The position numbers and the translations under genes are program-made. The notes beneath the pieces were generated by a model that was not told where the DNA came from, searched no databases, and saw nothing but the letters and a program-made list of their open reading frames with translations. Positions 6,148 through 10,138 of a stretch of 10,138 nucleotides of DNA are shown here, piece after piece (position 1 is the first letter of the stretch; every line of letters begins with the position of its first letter). The DNA is taken from NCBI GenBank assembly GCA_964636685.1, contig CAZWUK010000075.1:1-10138 (forward strand), read 5' to 3'. The stretch comes from CAZWUK01 sp964636685. Lineage in GTDB: Bacteria > Bacillota > Clostridia > Christensenellales > CAG-138.

Positions 6148-6153
6148 ATGCAC

Positions 6154-7707
6154 ATGGATATTTTGGTACGGGACGTGTCGATCATCGATGGCTCAGGCGC
6201 GCCCGCTTTTCTTGGGAGCATCGGGATCGAGCGCGGCAAACAGATCGTTTTTGAGCACGATCCGGAAGCTGTTGCGACCGTTGAAATTGACGGACGCGGA
6301 TTGACGGCGCTGCCCGGCTTTGTAGATGCGCATTCCCACGGCGACCTCAATATGGCGAGCCGGTATGCAACGCTTTCCAAAATCAGTCAGGGGATCACAA
6401 CACAGGTCGCGGGACAGTGCGGCGTTTCGATGTTTCCGGCGGCTGCCCAGAATATGCAGAAATTTGTTTCCGGCATCGCGCCGTATCCGGACATGCCGGA
6501 GGATATTTCGGCGTGTGCAAGCTATGGCACGTTTTCAGACTGGATGGAGTCTCTGCACAATCCGGTCACGACAAAATGCTTTACGGGGCTTGGCGCACTC
6601 AGACTTTGGGCAATGGGGTATGCAAACAGGCGGCCCGACAGCGCAGAGCTCCAAAGAATGCAGAATATGCTGCGGCGCTGCATCCGGGAGGGCGCTTTGG
6701 GGCTCTCTACAGGGCTTGTCTACGCACCCTGCTGCTATGCCGACAACGATGAAATCCTTGCCCTGCTGCGTATTGTACACGAGGAAGGTGCAATCTACGC
6801 AACGCACCCCAGAAACGAGGCAGATACCGTTGTAGAGGCGCGAAAAGAATCAATCCGGCTGGCAAAGATCGCCAAAGTACCGCTCTGCATTTCGCATCTC
6901 AAGGCTGCCGGACGGCAGAACTGGGGGAAACCCGCGATCATGCTGCGGCAGGCGGACGAAGCTGCCAACGACGGCGTTGATATTTTGATTGATTGCTATC
7001 CTTACATGGCGGGGAATACTTCTCTGAACGTATCCATCCCGCCGCGGTATTTCGAAGACGGGCTGACAGGGCTTGTGCGGGCGCTGTCGTCCAAGACGGA
7101 ACGGGAGAAAATCCGGGAGGAGATGTCCCGACCGTCAAATTATGAAAACTATATCCGAAACAGCGGCGGTTTCACCGGGACATACGTTTCGGCGTGTCCC
7201 AAATTTCATGACGCCGAAGGGATGTTTATTTCGGAGTATGCAGAAAAAGTGGGCATGGACCCGTTTGATGCGTACTGCGATATTCTCATTCAAAATGACG
7301 GTCTGGGGCTTGGCGTCTATTTTCACATGAGCGAGGAGGACGTCGTTTCCATATTTCGTCATCCGCTCACCGTGGTGGGCACGGACGCGTTGCTGGGACG
7401 TGAAACGGAGAATCCGCACCCGCGCTCCTTTGGATCGATGCCGCGCGCATACCATCTGCTGACCGACGAAAACAAGATCTGTTCGCCCGAGCAGGCGATC
7501 CGCAAGATGTCCGGGCTTGCGGCAGAGAAGCTTCATTTGACCGGAAAAGGCTTTTTACGCACAGGATATGACGGGGATGTGCTGCTTTGTGATCTTGCGG
7601 CGTTTCGGGATACCGCGACCTATCAACGGGGCAGCGGATTGACGCAGGGTCTGAATACCGTGATTGCAAACGGAAAAATCGTTTACAGTGAGGGAAAGTT
7701 ACTATGA
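6154..7707 (+). CDS. N-acyl-D-amino-acid deacylase family amidohydrolase
   Basis: A 517-residue cytosolic metal-dependent hydrolase of the amidohydrolase superfamily. Visible marks: N-terminal DVSIIDGSGAPAFLGSIGIE; GFVDAHSHGD (His60, His62); GQCGVSMFP with the bridging Cys89 typical of D-aminoacylases; YATHPRNE (His218); CISHLKAAG..NWGK (His248); DCYPYMAGNTSL; VGTDALLGRE with the likely catalytic Asp411; HPRSFGSMPRAY; and the C-terminal barrel GYDGDVLLCD. Members remove N-acyl groups from D-amino acids or related ureido compounds; the exact substrate is not evident. The start is ATG 6154 or ATG 6148: the frame extends back to 6028 inside the previous gene, but the family N-terminus begins here and the promoter -10 ends at 6147. 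With no SD, the mRNA is probably leaderless. It overlaps psuK by 4 nt (ATGA), tying it to pseudouridine breakdown. Confidence 0.88.
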   Translation: MDILVRDVSIIDGSGAPAFLGSIGIERGKQIVFEHDPEAVATVEIDGRGLTALPGFVDAHSHGDLNMASRYATLSKISQGITTQVAGQCGVSMFPAAAQNMQKFVSGIAPYPDMPEDISACASYGTFSDWMESLHNPVTTKCFTGLGALRLWAMGYANRRPDSAELQRMQNMLRRCIREGALGLSTGLVYAPCCYADNDEILALLRIVHEEGAIYATHPRNEADTVVEARKESIRLAKIAKVPLCISHLKAAGRQNWGKPAIMLRQADEAANDGVDILIDCYPYMAGNTSLNVSIPPRYFEDGLTGLVRALSSKTEREKIREEMSRPSNYENYIRNSGGFTGTYVSACPKFHDAEGMFISEYAEKVGMDPFDAYCDILIQNDGLGLGVYFHMSEEDVVSIFRHPLTVVGTDALLGRETENPHPRSFGSMPRAYHLLTDENKICSPEQAIRKMSGLAAEKLHLTGKGFLRTGYDGDVLLCDLAAFRDTATYQRGSGLTQGLNTVIANGKIVYSEGKLL

Positions 7708-8561
7708 AGAAGGTATTTGTGGTCGGAGGCGCCGCGATGGATATTACGGGCGTTCCGGAAAATCTCTGTCGGCTGCGGGATTCCAACATCGGCAAGGTGT
7801 CGCTGGGCGTTGGCGGCGTCGGAAAAAATATTTCCAAGAGCCTTACGGCTTATCCCGACCTATCGGTTGAGCTGATTACGGTGTTGGGCAACGATTTTCG
7901 TGCCGACATGATTGAAGATGCTTGCCGCGAGGCGGGGATCGGGCTGGCGCACGCGCTCCGTACCGAGGGACATGGCGCGACCTATCTGTGCGTCATGGAT
8001 GAGGATGGAGACTTGCTCTGCGGCATTTCGGACATGGATATTATCGAGAAGCTGACGCCTGCGTATCTTTGTGAAAAGCTCGAGTTGCTCAACAGCGCAG
8101 ACCTTGTGGTGCTGGACGCAAATCTCCCGCCGGAATCGCTGGCATATCTTTGCGAAAATCTGACGGTTCCTATCTTCTATGAACCGGTCAGCTGCGCAAA
8201 GGGCGGGCGTATCGGAGAACACATCGGCAAATGCTATGCCATCAAGCCCAATCGGTTTGAGGCGGCCTATTTGTCCGGCTGTTCGTGCGACACGGTGCGC
8301 GGCGTTTACCGCGCTTCGGACTGGTTTTTGGAGCAGGGCGTGCAGCGTGTATTCATCTCAATGGGCGCTGAGGGCGTCTATTGGGCAGACAAGGACGGCT
8401 GCGGTGTGCTTGCTGCTGAATGCACCGGCGTTGTGAACACGACGGGGGCCGGGGACGCGATGTGCGCCGCCATTGTAAACGGCTGTATTACGGGGCTTAC
8501 CACTGAGGAGTGCGCAAAGAACGGAAACCACGCCAGTGCGCTCGTCTGCACGCGGCAATGA
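7704..8561 (+). CDS. psuK: Pseudouridine kinase, PfkB (ribokinase) family
   Basis: A 285-residue PfkB-family sugar kinase. It opens with KVFVVGGAAMDITGVP, has the substrate loop GKVSLGVGGVGKNISKSL (residues about 31-48), the SMGAEGVYW segment before the ATP site, and the second PfkB signature NTTGAGDAMCAA with the catalytic base Asp251. The assignment to pseudouridine (product: pseudouridine 5'-phosphate, at the cost of ATP) rests on the N-terminal GGAAMDI.G and GGVGKNI pattern typical of PsuK and on psuG lying 26 nt downstream. The C-terminus is short: the protein stops at NHASALVCTRQ, roughly 20 residues before the usual family end, and I found no clear frameshift restoring it. The start codon overlaps the stop of the amidohydrolase gene by 4 nt. 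A different nucleoside as substrate is possible but less likely. Confidence 0.88.
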   Translation: MKKVFVVGGAAMDITGVPENLCRLRDSNIGKVSLGVGGVGKNISKSLTAYPDLSVELITVLGNDFRADMIEDACREAGIGLAHALRTEGHGATYLCVMDEDGDLLCGISDMDIIEKLTPAYLCEKLELLNSADLVVLDANLPPESLAYLCENLTVPIFYEPVSCAKGGRIGEHIGKCYAIKPNRFEAAYLSGCSCDTVRGVYRASDWFLEQGVQRVFISMGAEGVYWADKDGCGVLAAECTGVVNTTGAGDAMCAAIVNGCITGLTTEECAKNGNHASALVCTRQ

Positions 8562-8587
8562 ACTTGATTTGAAAGGAAAGAAGGAAC

Positions 8588-9502
8588 ATGAGCAATCCCT
8601 ATGTCGTTACTTCCCCGGAGGTCACAAAAGCTTTGGCGGAAGGCAAGCCGATCGTGGCGCTGGAGAGCACCATCATTTCGCATGGTATGCCATATCCGCA
8701 GAATGTTGAAACGGCGCTCGAATGTGAGCGTATCATGCGCGAAAACGGTGCGGTACCCGCCACCTGCGCGATCATCGGCGGAAAGCTTTGCTCGGGATTG
8801 ACCCCCGAGCAGATTGATTATTTGGGACGGGAAGGCCGCAAGGTCGCAAAGGCAAGCCGCCGCGATATTCCGATGCTTGTGGCAAAGAAGGCGGATGGAG
8901 CAACGACGGTTGCCGCGACCATGATCGTTGCAGCTGCAGCAGGCATTCGTGTGTTTGCAACAGGCGGCATCGGCGGCGTGCATCGCGGCGCGACGGAGAC
9001 GATGGATATTTCCGCTGACCTTGACGAGCTTGGCAAGACGCCGGTCGCGGTCGTCTGCGCGGGTGCAAAGAGCATCCTTGATCTGGGTCTGACGATGGAG
9101 TATCTGGAAACAAAAGGCGTCCCCGTCATCGGATACGGCACGGACGAGCTTCCGGCGTTCTACACGAGAAAGAGCGGTTTTTCCGTGAACTACCGTTTGG
9201 ATACGCCAAGCGAGATCGGAGACGCCATTTCTGCACAGCGCGCACTCGGCTATGACGGCGGTATGCTGATCGTCAACCCCATCCCGGAGGAATACTCCAT
9301 GGAGAAAGAGACGATCGACAAGGCCATCGATCAGGCGCTTACGGATGCAAAGGCGCAGGGGATCAAGGGGAAAGAGACAACGCCCTTTTTGCTGGCGCGG
9401 ATCAAGGAGATCACCGGCGGCGACAGCCTGAAATCCAACATCCAGCTTGTGTTTAACAATGTGCGCCTGGCTGCAAAGATCGCCGCAAGCATGACAAAGT
9501 AA
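8588..9502 (+). CDS. psuG: Pseudouridine-5'-phosphate glycosidase
   Basis: A 304-residue enzyme that cleaves the C-C glycosidic bond of pseudouridine 5'-phosphate, giving uracil and ribose 5-phosphate (the reaction is reversible). Near-textbook family sequence: PIVALESTIISHGMPYPQN (Glu26), VAKASRRDIP (Lys88), FATGGIGGVHRGATETMDISADL (metal-binding Asp144), VVCAGAKSILDLG with the Schiff-base lysine Lys161, LIVNPIPEEY, and SNIQLVFNNVRLAAKIA. These residues fall at a constant offset of five from the Escherichia coli enzyme (Glu31, Lys93, Asp149, Lys166), so the active site is intact. It forms a trimer in known cases. The AGGAAAGAAGGA region provides the ribosome site for ATG 8588. Last gene of the operon; weak terminator signals follow. 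Confidence 0.97.
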   Translation: MSNPYVVTSPEVTKALAEGKPIVALESTIISHGMPYPQNVETALECERIMRENGAVPATCAIIGGKLCSGLTPEQIDYLGREGRKVAKASRRDIPMLVAKKADGATTVAATMIVAAAAGIRVFATGGIGGVHRGATETMDISADLDELGKTPVAVVCAGAKSILDLGLTMEYLETKGVPVIGYGTDELPAFYTRKSGFSVNYRLDTPSEIGDAISAQRALGYDGGMLIVNPIPEEYSMEKETIDKAIDQALTDAKAQGIKGKETTPFLLARIKEITGGDSLKSNIQLVFNNVRLAAKIAASMTK

Positions 9503-9514
9503 CGAAAGCTTGTG

Positions 9515-9546
9515 CCGGATAAGATTCTTCTAATCGGAATGTTTTT
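9515..9546 (+). terminator. Weak terminator after psuG
   Basis: CCGGATAAGA (9515-9524) can pair imperfectly with TTCTAATCGG (9528-9537), with two mismatches and G-U pairs, followed by AATG and five T (9542-9546). It has the right place and T-tract but a poor stem. Confidence 0.4.
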
Positions 9547-9579
9547 AGGGCATCACCGCTTCGATAACGGCGATGCCCT
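9547..9579. repeat. Strong hairpin downstream of psuG
   Basis: AGGGCATC (9547-9554) and GATGCCCT (9572-9579) form a perfect 8-bp stem, extended inside by CCG/CGG around a CTTCGATAA loop. It is followed by GGTTTCGTGTT rather than a clean T-run, while the T-run lies just before it. It may be a second-line terminator or a 3'-end protecting structure for the operon mRNA. Confidence 0.65.
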
Positions 9580-9598
9580 GGTTTCGTGTTATGCTCAT

Positions 9599-9620
9599 AA
9601 TCTCCGCCTCGGCGGAGATT
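9599..9620. repeat. Perfect 10-bp inverted repeat
   Basis: AATCTCCGCC (9599-9608), a TC loop, then GGCGGAGATT (9611-9620). The arms are perfect. Neither flank carries a typical T-tract, so it is not an obvious terminator. It sits exactly where the sequence changes from GC-rich to AT-rich and directly abuts the 7-nt tandem repeat. Confidence 0.85.
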
Positions 9621-9621
9621 G

Positions 9622-9649
9622 GTGAAAAATGAAAAGTGAATAGTGAAAA
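9622..9649. repeat. Four tandem 7-nt repeats
   Basis: Consecutive heptamers GTGAAAA, ATGAAAA, GTGAATA, GTGAAAA fill 9622-9649. The array ends one base before the stop codon of the minus-strand four-helix-bundle gene (9651-9653). Similar TTTTCAC-type arrays are, from memory, common next to such genes in gut anaerobes. Confidence 0.8.
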
Positions 9650-9650
9650 G

Positions 9651-9998
9651 TTATTGTTTGCTTGTGTTTAGTGTGGAAATCAACATTCTTTTCAAGCTAT
9701 TACATTTTTCTTTTAGGTGATGAAATTCTTGTGGCAAATATTCTGTTTTTTCAAGAACAATTAGCCAGTATTCTGTTTCGCTTGTTTCTTTTAATGCTAT
9801 TTGCATTTTTGCTATAAAATCCGCTTTGCTAACTGCAAAATTTGCTTCGTGTATATTTGCACCAATGCTTGTTCCACTTCTTAAAATCTGCTTGGATAAC
9901 ACAAACTCTCGTTTTTCAGCGGATAACCATTTATAGTAATTCACAATACAAATTGAAAATGATATTGATTGCTCTGATAAAGGACTATTTGCCATCAT
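9651..9998 (-). CDS. Four-helix-bundle protein (S23 / 23S rRNA intervening-sequence type)
   Basis: A 115-residue, mostly helical protein. The core KQILRSGTSIGANIHEANFAVSKADFIAKMQIALKETSETEYWLIVLEK (about residues 36-84) is the hallmark of the four-helix-bundle S23 family, first seen as ORFs inside 23S rRNA intervening sequences and also including Avd, the accessory protein of diversity-generating retroelements. Here there is no rRNA or reverse transcriptase in view, so it is a free-standing member; the molecular role is not established, though a pentameric nucleic-acid-binding scaffold is known for Avd. The start codon (9998) overlaps the stop of the NUDIX gene by 4 nt, with only a G-rich GGGTGTGG as possible ribosome site, so translation is probably coupled. 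The gene is far more AT-rich than the rest of the window and uses A/T-ending codons, suggesting recent acquisition. Confidence 0.92.
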   Translation of the reverse strand: MMANSPLSEQSISFSICIVNYYKWLSAEKREFVLSKQILRSGTSIGANIHEANFAVSKADFIAKMQIALKETSETEYWLIVLEKTEYLPQEFHHLKEKCNSLKRMLISTLNTSKQ

Positions 9999-10138
9999 AA
10001 AACCACACCCAATCTATTGTCGTTTATCCGTTTGTTAAGTTCAAATAAAGCTGTTCTATTACTATCATATTTTAATAATTTAACAGCCGTATCATAATTT
10101 AGCCACTTATATTCTGTATGCTCACCTGCTATTGTTAA
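9995..10138 (-). CDS. NUDIX hydrolase, C-terminal part
   Basis: On the minus strand the frame is open from the right edge to TGA at 9997-9995, giving 47 residues. They read EHTEYKWLNYDTAVKLLKYDSN, then RTALFELNKRINDNRLGVVL. This matches the usual end of clostridial NUDIX/dATP-pyrophosphohydrolase-like proteins ('EH.eyrWl.yd.A..lL..d.nr.AL.eLn.rl'). The NUDIX box itself would lie outside the window, so the substrate and even catalytic competence cannot be judged. NUDIX proteins hydrolyse nucleoside diphosphates linked to another group. Its stop overlaps the ATG of the four-helix-bundle gene (ATGA), and both share the same low-GC composition, so they form one operon read leftwards. Confidence 0.72.
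   Translation of the reverse strand, partial: LTIAGEHTEYKWLNYDTAVKLLKYDSNRTALFELNKRINDNRLGVVL

Noticed and set aside
6028..6153. Upstream start at 6028 for the amidohydrolase
   Set aside because: It lies inside the zinc-ribbon gene and reads through a terminator and the promoter; the family N-terminus begins at about 6154.
9622..9649. CRISPR-like repeat array
   Set aside because: The units are contiguous 7-mers without spacers, so this is a simple tandem repeat.
9651..9998. Diversity-generating retroelement (Avd-like gene)
   Set aside because: The protein is of the same fold family, but no reverse transcriptase, template repeat or variable repeat is visible in the window.

Overview
The window looks like a chromosomal stretch from an anaerobic Clostridia-type Bacillota with moderately high GC. 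The case rests on strong purine-rich Shine-Dalgarno (SD) sites, short operons with Rho-independent terminators, and gene content: a GGGtGRT-family protein, an ECF S component, a DegV/FakB protein, a peptidoglycan-binding NlpC/P60 hydrolase, zinc-ribbon membrane proteins and the pseudouridine pair PsuK/PsuG. I cannot name the species. No rRNA, tRNA, CRISPR array, transposase or phage gene is visible.

Layout from left to right. (1) 2-1601: the 3' part of a NifU/IscU-like scaffold gene, then a complete GGGtGRT gene and a terminator. (2) 1626-2688: an ECF transporter S component overlapping by 1 nt a 116-residue protein with a faint transketolase C-terminal-like pattern, then a 36-residue very basic small ORF with a strong SD and a bidirectional terminator. 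(3) 2716-3645: a minus-strand degV gene with its own promoter, divergent from (4). (4) 3753-4994: a membrane-anchored hydrolase with two peptidoglycan-binding domains and an NlpC/P60 domain. (5) 5126-6061: two small zinc-ribbon membrane proteins in tandem. (6) 6154-9502: a three-gene catabolic operon made of an N-acyl-D-amino-acid deacylase-type amidohydrolase, PsuK and PsuG. (7) 9599-10138: an abrupt switch to AT-rich DNA with a perfect hairpin, a 7-nt tandem repeat and two coupled minus-strand genes: a four-helix-bundle (S23/IVS-type) protein and the 3' end of a NUDIX hydrolase.

How the genes work together: PsuK phosphorylates pseudouridine and PsuG splits the product into uracil and ribose 5-phosphate, so block 6 salvages modified RNA nucleosides. 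The role of the co-transcribed amidohydrolase there is an open question. Its promoter places the predicted +1 on the A of the start codon, so its mRNA may be leaderless. In two places (5009-5082 and 6105-6147) the terminator of one unit and the promoter of the next are physically interlocked. No gene-free stretch exceeds 300 bases; the longest gaps are 3589-3752, 9503-9650 and 4995-5125, and their contents are listed as promoters, hairpins and repeats.
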